Counted from the stretch's first letter, positions 12,686-25,380 are shown. The stretch is 64,000 nucleotides of DNA from Peromyscus leucopus (GCF_004664715.2 NC_051068.1:132638716-132702715), one strand, 5' to 3'. The notes: generated from the sequence alone by a model not told the origin. Numbers and translations are program-made.

Positions 12686-13332
12686 TCTCCACGTGACTTG
12701 GAGATTATTTCTCCCACTCTAACACTGCATATTTCATAAGAAAGGGCACTGAAGCTGTCCTCCAGTAGCACTTTCTAGTGTCAATAATTGTATTAGATGT
12801 GCCAAAATTAGATGTGTCTGCCACAGTGTGTGTTCTCTGGTAAGCATCTTCAGATCTAACGCCCCTCAGGACCAGGTCGCGGGAACCACTTTCTCAAGCT
12901 TTCTGTTAGAACTCTCAGTATACACTCAAGAAGAAACAAATGGTTTCTCAAGATCGGTGTGTACAATCAAAAACTTGAGTAAGAGACGTCTAAGAGACAG
13001 GTATAATTACTTGGTGAATGAAAGTAGGAAATTTCCTCAGGTCATTCATACATCCATAGGCCATTCATGTGTATGAGACAAGAGAGGTGATTGTAACACA
13101 AATACTGCATCTCCTCCAGTCAGCCACTCATCTTCAGCCTTATCTCTCCTACTGCTTCTTCCACACTGTTACTATATAGTGCCAATAAGCATTCATTCCA
13201 ACCGCCACATTCTCCATGCCTAATAGAACTTTCTGTTCTGGTTTCATTATTTTTTTTTCCATCTTCATTGTTACTACCATACTCATCTCTGTAAATATAA
13301 ATATACATATTGTGTGTATTTAAACCTCTCTG

Positions 13333-13832
13333 TATGGTGGTATTGTGTTTCCCAAAATATTGTGTACCTTAATAAACTTATCTGGGGTCAGAGAACAGAA
13401 AAACCACTAGTTAGGCAGAGATAGCACACGCCTTTAATCCTAGCATTCCAGAGGCAGAAATCCATCTGGGATCTCTGTGAGTTCAAGGCCACATTGGAAA
13501 CAGACAGGCATGGTGACTCTCGCCTTTAATCCCAGGAAGCAAGCCTTTAATCCTAGGGAGTGATGGCAGAAAGCAGAAAGGTATATAAGGCGTGAGGACC
13601 AGAAACTAGAAGCATTTGGCTGGCTAAGCATTCAGGCTTTTAAGCAGCAGTTCAGCTGAGAGCCATTGGGATGAGGACACAGAAGCTTCCAGTCTGAGGA
13701 AACAGGACCAGCTGAGGAATTGGCAAGGTGAGATAGCTGTGGCTTGTTCTGTCTCTGATCTACCAGCATTGACCCCAATAACTGGCCTCGGGTTTGATTT
13801 TATTAATAAGAACTTTTAAGATTCCTGCTACA
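13333..13832 (+). mobile_element. Solo LTR, family B, with internal B1-like sequence
   Basis: It is flanked by a perfect 6-bp duplication tctctg (13327-13332 and 13833-13838). It contains a TATA-type box gtatataagg at 13581-13590, and B1-like phrases (cctttaatcctagc, ctctgtgagttcaaggcc) in its first half. It is close in structure to 10599-11125. It has no viral genes. Confidence 0.8.
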
Positions 13833-14895
13833 TCTCTGTCCATCCGTTCTAGTCCTAATTTGTTTCGGATGCTGTGATTCAACTGTGGTCTTTCTGTAAT
13901 TATACACTGTCTACTTGGGGAGTGCTGGGGGCGGGTAGTGAATTCAGGGTCCCCTGGAGTTCCAGCTACTCACTCTGAGAAGCATGCATTCAGGAAGATC
14001 CTGAGAGTTAGGAGGGTGATTAGCCTAGAAGGAATTCTACCCCCACACACCAGAGAGCCACTAACTGCTATTCCCCTGTACTCACCCCCTGGTTTTTTAA
14101 AATATAATATTTGTATTATTGTTTTAGATTTGTATGCATGCATGCAAAACATTTTGATGATATTCACCCCCAATTCTTCCTCCTAACTACTCCCACAAGG
14201 CTCAGGGAACATTCCGGAAGAGGAGTCAGGAAGACTGTGAGAGCCAGAGGTCAGGGAGGACTAGGGTAAAATATCTCCTGAAACATGGCGGGACCACTGC
14301 ACTTAGGAATCAGAGTGGTTGTGCTTGCCTGCTCCTAACCTGCACAAGAACAGCCAACTGCCATCTGGACGGAAGAAAGACTCCCTAGCCCCAGTTGAGG
14401 AACTATTGACAATCGATGGCTTCTGGGCAGGAGAAAGAGTGTGGGTGAGCCCTGGTAGGTTGATCAGGCTTCGGTGGATGGCCTCACACCCATAAGCACA
14501 CGCGATGTTCAAACTGTACTCGCTCCCCTTTCTATTGCTCAAATCCGGTTTCTACCCCTGGGGAGAAGCAGTGAGCTAGCAGCCTGAGGGCCTGGAGGGA
14601 CAGCAGGTGAGCTGGAGCAGGGGAAGCAGACCGAGAAAGAGGGTCCTCTGCTGTTTTGTTTTGTTTTTTTCCTTCTTTTTTATTTTACAGTACCATTCAG
14701 TTCTACATATCAGCCACGGCTGTTGTTTTTTAACTCCTCACCTCAGCAGCGCTTTCGTACCCACCTGATTGTTGAAGATAAAACTGTTGTCACCTGGGAC
14801 ATACACACCCGGTGTGCTTCAAAGGATGCCCACTGTACAGTCAGGTGATGATGCACAGTAGGAGAGAAGTGAGCCAGCGCCCCCTCTTCCCCCGC

Positions 14896-14897
<2 letters not shown>

Positions 14898-14953
<56 letters not shown>
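14898..14953. repeat. (GA)n microsatellite upstream of the promoter island
   Basis: About 28 perfect GA units, some 640 bp upstream of the Slc44a3 start codon. Confidence 0.98.
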
Positions 14954-14956
<3 letters not shown>

Positions 14957-15249
14957 AGTCAGTCCTTGGTCTCTGGGGGCTTTGTCCTTGTTGAGTTCCT
15001 GAGACTCAAGTTTCTGAAAGGTACTCTGTGGGCGAAAGGATGCAGTCTTGTAGAAATGGTAGCTGGAACGGTAGACACGGAACCCCTTGACAGCGTGTGT
15101 CCCCCTGAGCACCACTTCTGTCCCATGCCTCCATCTCCCTTGGTCAGTAGCTCAAGGACAATCACAACAGCTTGCCGCTTGATGCTTGTCGCGGAAAAGC
15201 TGGTGAAACTCTCGGGGCAGGATTCTGCACACCGAAAGCGCCAGTTACC

Positions 15250-15720
15250 TGTGTGTGACACACCCCTGCAAGCTCCCCGCCCTCCCTCGGGAGTGATCCC
15301 TGGGGCCTTACTTCCTACTCCTCCAGGCGCTGACAGCCCGCCGCCGCTGGCGCACAGTAGTCAGGTGCACTTCCTAGGAGCCGGGGACTGCGTGGGTGGC
15401 ACCCCAGCTCCCAGGCGGCCAAAGCCACAGCGCAGAGGGCGGGCCTAGGGGATTAGCGCCCCCGGCCGCTAGGCGGCGCTGCGCCCTGCCCGCCCTGCCG
15501 GGGCCACCTGGGCCGGCCGCTGCACCTCTGGGCCCGTGTGCACGGCGGCCACCACGGCGGCTGCCAATCCCTGACCTCGCTACCGAGTGTACCATGCAGT
15601 GCCTGGGCGCCGAGTACTTGGTAAGGGCGACAACCTGGACCCTGAGGGAAGCGGCCTCTGCGGGCACCTGCACAGGCAGGACGCTTCCGCCTCCCATGTC
15701 CCTTGGCGATCAAGCCATCT
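15250..15720 (+). promoter_or_regulatory. Slc44a3: CpG-rich promoter island of Slc44a3
   Basis: This is the only clearly CpG-dense, GC-rich stretch of the window, and it surrounds the start codon at 15594. A GGGCGGG Sp1-type box lies at 15437-15443, and several gccgc/ggccg clusters lie between 15460 and 15560. No convincing TATA box stands at a usual distance, so a dispersed TATA-less start is likely (inference). Transcription probably begins within about 15.44-15.59 kb. A long GA tract sits some 640 bp upstream of the start codon. Confidence 0.7.
15594..15620 (+). CDS. Slc44a3: Slc44a3 exon 1 (coding part)
   Basis: Nine codons encode MQCLGAEYL and end in phase 0 at a gtaagg donor. The start has A at -3 (accATGc) and lies inside the CpG island. 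The N-terminus matches the CLGAEY start typical of SLC44A3. The 5' UTR border is not determined. Confidence 0.93.
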
Positions 15721-17411
15721 GCTCCGCGACACCGCTCCTTTAAGGACACCTGGACCGACCGGAGGGAGTGTGTTGGGCCCAGGTCAGGAAGACGCAAGGG
15801 ACTAGGGGGAGGAGGGTGCTCTTACCTCCAGTAAGAACTAGGCACCCAGAGGACTTCACATCCCACCCTGCAGAGAGCAGGTCTCCCCCAGGAGAAAGAG
15901 TCGGGTGACAAAGTTGAGTTACTTTAAGCAGCCTTTGGATAGGTTTGGGTTGGGCTGATTTCACCTGTTTTCTCCTTATTTTCTCAACTCTCCATTTTTA
16001 TTTATTTATTTATTTTCCTGGAAGGTTTCTGAAGAGAAAACACCTAGACAGAGAGAGTGGCGACCCCAGATTTACAGGAAATGCACAGATACGGCGTGGC
16101 TAGCTCTGTTCTTTCTCTTTTGGACTGGTTTGGTAAGTACGGCCGCTTGGCAGGCACAAGGCCCCGTTGTGTGTGTCCAGACACAAATGTGTCTTAAATG
16201 TGAGTCGTTTAAAGTTTATGCTGCAAGGACATTGGCCCAGAAGGAGCCTGAGTTAGGAAATTCTTCTTCTGGGATTTCACAATCTCCTCAGCTCCCTGAG
16301 GAGGCTGTCTTCTTGCAGCAGACTGAGATTTATCGGGTCCCCATTAGGAAATGGAGAATCCGTGTCTTTCCTTTGGTAAGGGTGAGGTGAATTCCTTTAC
16401 TATCCAAGCTCTCAGAGTAGAAGTCAAATACTCCTCAACAACAGCCTAGAGATTGCTTTTTTCCTGGGTGCATGCAGAGACACACACGTACACATGTGCA
16501 CCTCCTTGGCCTGCTGTGTTTAGTAACGTGCTGCAAACCCTCTCCTTACATACTTGATTGGTGGTACACATGATTGGTGGTTATACCCCATCAGACCCTG
16601 GTGAGTCAACCCTGAGAGTCTCTTGGAACTGAATCTTGATTCTCTTAGTCCTGGAGCCTCAGTCACCCTTTTCAAAGGCTGTGCTAAGGAAGTCACCCAT
16701 GCCAGCTGGGGCATGCTATGTGCTGCATAGTAAATGGTTAACTCACAGTGCCCTATATCGACCTAGTAGTAATTACCTTCGTTGAAAAGACTTTATTTGA
16801 ACTCACCCTAAAATACCATGCTTGTTCTACCCAAGTAAAGAAGGCATGTATTCGATTTTTAATTGTCCAGCTTTGTGTAGATAGACTTGATAGGACACAC
16901 AGTGGAAGGCTGGGCCTGGAGGGGATTGCTGCTGCTGCTGCTGCTGCTCTAGCTGAGGCCTCTCCTCAAGGAGCCCAAAGAAGTCTGCGTACCTACTATG
17001 TCTTATACCTCCCCTATCCACGGTCTGTTCTCCTCCACTTCCGCTGCTCTGTAAATCTAGGGAGCAGCTGTCCCTCCTGAGGACTCTGCAACTTTGACCT
17101 TGGGCTGTTACTGTCATTTAATGGTCCTCCCTGGCCCCTCCACCCCTCAAACTCTCAGGCGGGCAGCTGCCTAGGGAGCCGATCATAGATGGCCCTTCAC
17201 AGCCTGAAGAATTATGAGCTGGCCGAGACACTGCACGCACTGAGCTGGAAACTGCAGAGAAAGCACACTTTGTTTGTAGGATAAATCTAAAGGTTTCCAT
17301 ATGCCCAGATTCTCTTCACTACATCTAGTCATAAGAGTTCTCTCTTAGCTGACTAGCATCTTTCCTCTTCTGCAAAATCTTTAGCTACAGATACCTATCC
17401 AAAGCAGAACA

Positions 17412-17460
<49 letters not shown>

Positions 17461-20400
17461 TCCACTGTTCCACTTCTGGGTCCTGTCATCACATCATAGA
17501 CCAACTGTCCAAAGTGAAGGATTGATGTCGCTGCCCTCAGTCAGGGCTGGACAAAGCAGCTCGGTTGAGGATGCCAGACTTGTAAGCAGGGCTGGTCCCC
17601 TGCAAACAGAAAGAGCACCAGCCTGTGCTGATGCTTGTATTAAATACCTGAACAGAAAGCAAGCCTGAAGCTCTGAATGATCCCTGCCTCTCCTTGCCCA
17701 CCAGTGTCCTCTCCCACATCACCCTTTCCTAGTTATCTTTCCAGACTCCCATTTCCCAGACCCAGCTTGGAGCAACTTCATTTGAAGCCACAGCACACTA
17801 ACACGTACACTTCCTAGACTGCTGATACTGGAGTCTGGGCTCTGAGGCCCGGAGCTCACCAGCCTTACCTTGACAAAAGAAAATCAGGCCACAGGAGCTG
17901 GAGAAACGAAGTGCATTCATTTACAGTCTGGGGCAGAACTAGAGGCCAAAAAGTTGTTAGTTTTTCTCCACCTTTTCTGTTGGAGTCTTAAAATGAGGAA
18001 AACAAAGCCAGGAAATATTCCTGTTCCGACTGAGCTGTGTGATCGATATCAGTACTGTTTGCTGCCTCTTCTTGATGCATGTGGAATCCCTCCTCCCGTG
18101 GGAGGGAGTGTCTGGGACCCCTAGGAAAAGTTTAGTTCCCTGAGGTCTGTTTTTCAAGGGCCCTGTTACACTGCTCACCACCTCTCCTCATGTGGAATTA
18201 AAATTGTGGTGATGGTTCACAGTGGTGTGAAGGGAACCCAAGAAAACCAAATCCCTCACCTCCCCATGAACTTCCCAAGGGAGGCATCGCACAGGAAGTC
18301 GGGGCACAGAGAAACTATCATGTTGTGATTAGATAAGTCTCTGGTAAGACAGGCAAAAGCAGACACACACAAGTGCAGATGACATCAGGACTCACATCCC
18401 AAGCCAGGACAGAAGATGGACATGCCAAGGCCATTTAGGCACACAGACTCACCCTTTAGTGCCCTGCCTTGAAGAGAAGAAAGGGTGACCCTGACTGTTA
18501 GCAAAGGTGACCGATATATCCTAAAACTCTCATTAGCTAAACTGAGAAGGAACTTGGGAAGGGACAAGGGTCCCCTCCCCCACGCGGTCTGCAGTTGATA
18601 AGTCCTGTTCCTTTGGGGGCTGTGTCTTCCCCTAAGCCTCTTGGTCCAATCCCAGCCCAGGGCAGTGCCATCAATAATAATAATCCTGGGAAGTGAATTT
18701 CAAGGGTTGTCACCCGGCTTTGTTTGTCTTTGTGTCCTCTAGTGAAGTCTCTAGTATCCACTGAGCACTCGAATATTTAATACTTTGGTTTTGTCTTTTT
18801 GAGACAGGGTCTTGTGTAGCCTGGGGTTGGCCTTGAACCCATTTTGTCACCAAGGCTGGTCTTGAATTCCCCCTGATCCTCCATCCTCTGCCTCCTGAGA
18901 GCTGGGGTTTCAGGTATGCACCACCTGCTCAGATTATTACTTTTATTTCAAAACTGTCAATGAATGCAGAGCCTTGGAAGTTCACTGACTTCAAGGCAGG
19001 GTACCTTTGGAGCATATGGCTACCGCCATTAGTGGACAGTATCCCACAGCCTCTGTCCCTGAAGAAGCTTGCTAGCACCACATTCTTTTAGATGGCCTTC
19101 TGCATGTAGTAGATCGGGAGACTTACCCCAACCTAAGTGTGTATTATGAGAAGAAATCTCGGCAGTGGACAGACAGGTGTGTACGAGTGCAGTGGTTTGG
19201 GCTGAAGTTTCAAATGTTCCACATTCACTATAAAAGTGGATTTATGAAATAACAACAACAAAATAACAAAAAAAACACTGATTGACTGCAAGATGCCCTT
19301 GCAAAGCAGAATCCTGAGATCGTTTTTTTTTTTCCTCATAAGTTCTTTATTTTGTAGATTTTAAGCAAGTAGCCCAAATACTGCTTCAGACTTGTGTGTT
19401 GATACGTATCGACTGTGTAGCCTTGATAGAGTTCCCTATAAGTCATATGAAAAGCACATTTCTAAGGAAAGACGGGATGCCTGATAGCTCAGGCAGTAAG
19501 TGTTGGCATTGCAGGTGAAAGGACTGAATTTGACCGGAGGAGGAGACAGATGAAGACAGATAATGGTTGGGGCTCACTGGCTAGCCAGCCTAACCTACTT
19601 GGTGAGTTTCAAGCCTGGAGAGAAACTGTGTCTCAAAAAACCAACGTGGATGCTATTGGTGAAATTATTAAGGCCACTCCACGTAGTTAAAAGGAAGATT
19701 TATTTAGTGGGTGACTTACAAATGAAGGGATAGGTAGATCGAGGGGGCCTGGGGAAGGTGTATCGCAGTCCAGCGGTGTTCTCTGGAGCTCTGCTCAGTC
19801 AACCTCCACCTTCCAGGGTCCAGGAACAGAGACAGTGCTCGCCCATCCAGGTCTCGGGTCTCCAGACGCCTCCCTTGGCCCCGCCTCGTAGGCGTGACAG
19901 TTGCCAGAGTCTCAATGGGGTTTGGGTTGGAACTTCCAGATCCAAGCTGGAATGGCTACCCACTACAGGATGCTGTCTGCGGAGCAACAGCCAAAGTTGT
20001 CCTCTGACCTCCACGTATGCATACGTGCACACATGTGCACCCACACGTGAATACATGTGCACCCACACATGCACACGCAGGAAATATTATGTGCACTTGA
20101 TACACTTAGATAACCCAGACGTGCTGAAGGGATGAAATGAAATTATCCCAGTCAAGTTTGGCTGAAAAAAATCACAAAGTGATGGCTTCTTGAAGAAGAG
20201 AAAGAAGAGGAGAGAGCAGAGCAGAATCTGAGAGCTCTAGGACCCACCCCACCCCACCCCCACCCCGCGCGCGCGCGCGCGCGTGCGCACCTGCTACACC
20301 AGCTTCACAAAGCTGGACCTTACCTGGGTAGGTGGAATTGCTAAGGGAGGGAAGGGCTGTGGAACATCCTTGTTCTTGTGTTTCACACCTTCCTCTTCGG

Positions 20401-23400
20401 GATGTGAGGGGCTGTGGTTTGCTCCCCGGCCAGGCAGTCATCCCATGCCCCTGGGTCTTGCCAGGTGTTCATCATGGGCTATTCGGTGGTGGCTGGAGCA
20501 GCGGGAAGACTCCTCTTCGGCTATGACAGCTTCGGCAATGTGTGTGGCAAGAGGAACTCCCCGGTGGAAGGGGCCCCCCTCTCAGGGCAGGACATGACTC
20601 TCAGAAAGTAAGTCTTGTGACTTAGGTCTCCAATCTACAGAGGGGCTGGGGCTGTATTTCAAAACCTCGCCTTCATCTAAGAGCTCAGCAACATTTCCTA
20701 TCTGAAAAGGAGGCTGCGCGTGCCTGTAAGGGGGCAAGCAGCTGTAGAATCAACCAGTCCCGGGTTCACATTCAGCCTCCACTATTTCTCAGCTCTGTGA
20801 CCTGGGGGCAGAGTCCCTAGCCTCTCTGAGGCCAGTTTTCGTCTTTTTAAACTGGTAATTATACCTCTCTTTCCAGGGTGTTTTAACGCTCCCCTGAGAC
20901 TCTGCATGAACTAAGCTTAGCAGATGCTCAGTGTTCCTTCCCATGACAAGGTCTCAGAATCAGACAGGTAGTGTGCATTCTGCATTCTGCCTGGGGTGTG
21001 GAAGGGAGTGAACTGGCCGTTTCCTGGGTTGGGGGTGGGTGGGTGGGTGATGAGGAGCTTGTCTATTGGAACTGTTTCCACAGGCTGGTGATGGGGTCAG
21101 TTGTACAGATCTGTCCAGTGCCCTGAACTGTGTGCTGGAAATGATTCAGGAGGCAAACTGGATGTGTATTTTAACAGAATTTTGAATTTCTAAACAAAAC
21201 GAGGTCTGCGTGTGTCGTTCACCCCGGGAAATGTGTCCCGCCGTTTCTCTCGCATCCTTCCTCCCATCCCCGGTGGAGGGAGAGAGGCTTCGAGACCCCT
21301 TTGCCAGGTGTTCCCCTCACAGTCAGCCCCCCAGGGCTCTTCCCCTGCGTTCCTGTGGCTTTGGCAGCCTGTATCAGCCTTGGGTTGGGGGGGGGAGGGC
21401 GCAGCTGCCCCTGACAGCGCATGACCAGCGCGCTGAGGGCGACAGCCTACTTTGGGGCCGAGTAGCTGAAGGCAGCCTGGCTGTCCTGGCTCTTAGGCTG
21501 CCTTAAATCCCCAACCTCAGCCCCTCCTCCCACTTGTCACCTCCCTGAGCTCCACTGTCCTCTGAAATTTAGAGCAGTCTCCATTACGTCGTTTATATGC
21601 CAGTTTGAAGCACATCATACACAGTTTGATCGGCCCTTCTCTTCCTCCGTGGCGTCTCGGGTAACTCTTGCTAGATCCCTCACTTCTCAGATGCAGACCC
21701 TAGAAAAAGGAGAGGCTTGTTCCCATTTGAATACGGTTCCAAGATGCCGCCAGTTGGTGTGATAAGTGTTCGGTTATTCGATGCATTTGGCTACAAAAGT
21801 TTGTCTTAGTCATTCCCCTTGTGATGGTACAGGATACATTTCCAGAGCCACAGTTAAACAATGAGTCTCCGTGGCTGCGATGGGCTTTGTTTCCCCCATC
21901 TATAGACACGTGTTCTTTATGAATGCTGCGATCTGGACGTCGAGGACAGGTGGCTTGGCCCCACGGCCTCTGTGTATCCAGCTGTCCTGAGAAGCAGCTG
22001 GACACCCTGGAAGAGTCCAGCACTTTGCCGACACCAATGGTAAGCGTTAAGGGCCTACTTTTCCCCCAGATCACCTGGTAGAGCAACCTGTAGGGTCCCA
22101 GATAGGTAGTGTAACTTACCCTGAAGCTACTTTCTTTGAAAAGGTAGGAAGTATGCCCCTTTGCGGGCGTCTCTTAGTGGAAAGGACCAGGAGTATTTTC
22201 TCAGGAACCTGTTCAGTGTCATTGAGGCTTTCTGCGCTTATTTGAACCCCCTGGGTGTGGTCCCTGCTCACAGGTCTACCTCAGAGGCTAAGAAGGGGAC
22301 AGTAGACACAGGGCCCCGAGGTTCCCGTTCAAATCACCCACGTGGGGGGCTTTTTTAATGTTGTCAGAGACCTTGAATACTTTCACTGACAGAAAAAGGT
22401 CAGAAGTTGTACTAAAACCACCTGGTCCAGACAGTTCAGATGCACTTTAATTAAAAAAGGAAAGGAAAAAAAAATGAAGCAACTTGATGGTGAATTTTAT
22501 CTGTCTGAAAAAAATAGAGTGTGAGATCTTAAAAAATATTTTCAAAGCTGGGTGAAAAATCTCAAGCTTCTACAATAAATCATCTTCAAATAACCTTCAA
22601 ATCATTTTAATGACAATCCTGTGATTTATGATGTCAAATTTGGGGGTTTGGAAAGAAAGAGAACCCAAGTCATCCTCAGATGACACACCTGTTCTTTCTA
22701 TGTGCAGGCCACCTGTTTTCCAAGGCTGGTAATACATTCTAATTCCTTCGTGATTTGGGAAAACAGCCGTGGCTTCTTTACTGGCTCCCCAAGGAAGATG
22801 GCTGCAATACATTTTTTTAAAAAAAAAAAATAGCCTAGTGTATGTGTGTTCTGCTTTCAGGGTCTTTCCTGTGTGTCTATAGTTTGAATTCCTTCAACTA
22901 TACTCAGAGTCCAAATGCAGATACACTGTGTCCAGGCTCCCCGTTCCTCCAAGGTAAGAGCTTATGTACAAAAGGCATTTGGTGCTTGATGCTGTCTATA
23001 CACTGCGAAAAATGAAAGGGAGATTCAGAGTGTAGCTCACAATCAGGGACAGAGAGGGACTGTTTCATATATATAATAGCCAATAGCTAAATATGGAGAA
23101 AAACATCAAACAATAAGAGTACACACACAGTCTTCAAACACCAGTGCTGGACTGGCGAGGTGGCCCACTTGAAAGCGCTTGCCACAAAGCCTGGTGCCCT
23201 GAGTTTCATGCCAGGACCCACATGATGTGAGGAGAGAACCCACTCCTGAAGATCACCCCCAGCTTCTACCTGTATACCAGGGTGCACATGCACATGCATA
23301 CACACAATAAAGTGTGATAATTTTTTAGAGACAGTGAAAACAAACATATACACTGTTACCAAATGAATGGTTTTTATGAAGCGGCTCACATTCACTTTTC

Positions 23401-25323
23401 CTTCCCCAGTTCTTTGTTATCGTTAAGGAGAAATCATCAACATTCACTTTTTCACTACAACCAACATGGTTAGTTTTTATTGTTCAAGACTATGCCATAA
23501 GAAGTAGCCTGGGTGTCTGGAGAGATGTCTCAGAGGTTAAGGGCACTTGTTCTCTTGCAGAGGACCTGGGTTCTAGTCTCAGGATTCACATGGTGACCTG
23601 GACCAGCACCAGGCACACATGTGGTGCACATACATACAACAAGGCAAAACCCACAAATAATGCTTTAAAAAGTTCAGTGTAGGGACTGGAGAGATGGCTC
23701 AGCGGTTAAGAGCACTGACTGCTCTTCCAGAGGACCCAGGTTCGATTCCTGGCACCCGCATGCAGCTCACAACTGTCTGTAACCAGTTCCAGGAGATCCG
23801 ACACCCTAATACAGACATAAATGCGGGCAAACACCAATGCAATGAAATAAAAGTAAATAAAAATTCATGTATTCAGATGAAATGTATTAGAATTTTACAT
23901 AAAGTTGTACATTAAGCTTAAAAAGCTGACTATATATATTTTAAAGCAAGAACGAGGCTGGAAGGGGAAGGTCAAGCAGGCTCCACACTTGTCTTGTCCA
24001 GCCCAGGTCCTTCTGAACATCCTGGGTGAGCTCCTCGGGGTCTTTCTCACCCTGGCTTGCAGCCGGCAGCTTCTAAGCCCTTCCCGAGTGGCAGTGATGC
24101 AGTGCTGGCGTGGGTGGCCCACATTTGCCCCTTGGAAAAGGCCAAGGCCATGGCAGGGCGCTCTGCTGTGCTAAAGAAAGCTTGTTGACTTTGTATTGCC
24201 CTTCTTTTGGAAAAAATGAATAAGTACTCCTAAAAAGAATCCCTGAGGAACAGTAATTTAAGTAAAACAAGACATTGTCTTGAGCAACCCATACAGTGTG
24301 GATGAAACTTTTGCTTGGGACTCTCAAAATAAAGTCTATTCTGTCACAGCCTAGCACATACATACCTTCATATGTAGGTGTAAAATAGACAGAAATGTCA
24401 CAAAAAGACCTCCTCTTATTATATATGAGTCATGTGATGGTTCCTATTCCAGTGAAGTTTTTAAATATATATATGCGCATGCATGGCTAGTCAGCATTCG
24501 AGCATGGAGAGGCGAGGTACTCAAAGGCCCCCACTCCTAGCTGGGAGCTGTTCACAACTGACAGCTTCTGGAAGAGGGAGAGTCGGTTTTCTTTAGGGGC
24601 GTGGCTCCTGGTAGATGGGCTACACTTCAGTGGGTGGTCCCATGCCTAGAAATACATGATCAGCACAAATTGAACCTGGAGGATTTTTTTTAAAAAAAAG
24701 GACACATAGTTAAGTATGGAGGTGGGGAACGGATCTTGGAGGAGCTGGAGGAGGAGTGGAGGGGATGTGACCAAATCCATCGTATGAAATCCATGAAGAA
24801 TTAATAAAAATATTGTATTAAAAATAATCACTGCCAGGCGGTGGTGATGCATGCCTTTAATCCCAGCACTCAGAAGGCAGATGGCAGGTGGACCTCTGAG
24901 TTCAAGTCCAAGCTGGTCTGTAGAGTGAGTTCTAAAGGACAGCCAGGGCTATACAGAGAAACCCTGTCTCAGGAAAAAAAAAAATCAGCACAATCTGTAA
25001 CTGGCTGTAAATACAACTTGAAAAAAATATCAATCTCTCAAGACCTAAAGGCAACAAGCAGGGTCGAACTTATAGGAGTCAGGGTGTAATCCATCATCTT
25101 ATAGCACTCTTTTCTAAAATTTGCAATTTGAAAGCTTATTCAATCTGCTTTCCTACAGTATCTTATTTTTTTAATATGGTTATTCTTGCTTATCTTAATG
25201 AACTATAACTGAACAGGAAAAACAACTGGAACATTTGAGTGGGCTAAAGTAAGATTATGTAATGCTTGGACAGAGAATATTAGTGATTAGGAACAATATA
25301 AGTGTGCCTGCATAAAGAATAAA

Positions 25324-25380
<57 letters not shown>

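Larger units (their letters stand above)
1..15240. other. Intergenic region upstream of Slc44a3
   Basis: I see no coding exon with splice signals or recognisable protein similarity here. The stretch holds B1, B2/B3 and MIR fragments, microsatellites and four solo LTRs, all listed separately. In human and mouse the gene upstream of SLC44A3 is F3 (established knowledge). None of its exons is visible, so this is probably the F3-Slc44a3 intergenic interval. About 1-2.9 kb and 4.6-5.4 kb look like unique sequence with nothing I can name. Confidence 0.6.
16133..20464 (+). other. Slc44a3 intron 2
   Basis: This 4.3-kb intron contains a (CTG)7-type triplet run near 16928-16948, a (GT)n tract at 17414-17455, a reverse B1 at about 18.79-18.93 kb and a reverse solo LTR at 19654-19967. 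Just before exon 3 is a C-rich plus (CG)n block (20243-20290). No further exon was recognised. Confidence 0.85.

Noticed and set aside
14966..15448. 160-codon open frame upstream of exon 1
   Set aside because: It starts in the (GA)n flank and gives a Pro/Arg-rich low-information product. No splice logic or family is recognised; it is more likely promoter-proximal noncoding DNA.
15396..15743. GC-rich open frame of 115 codons across exon 1
   Set aside because: It runs through the exon 1 donor into intron 1 in a different frame from Slc44a3. Open frames are expected by chance in a CpG island.
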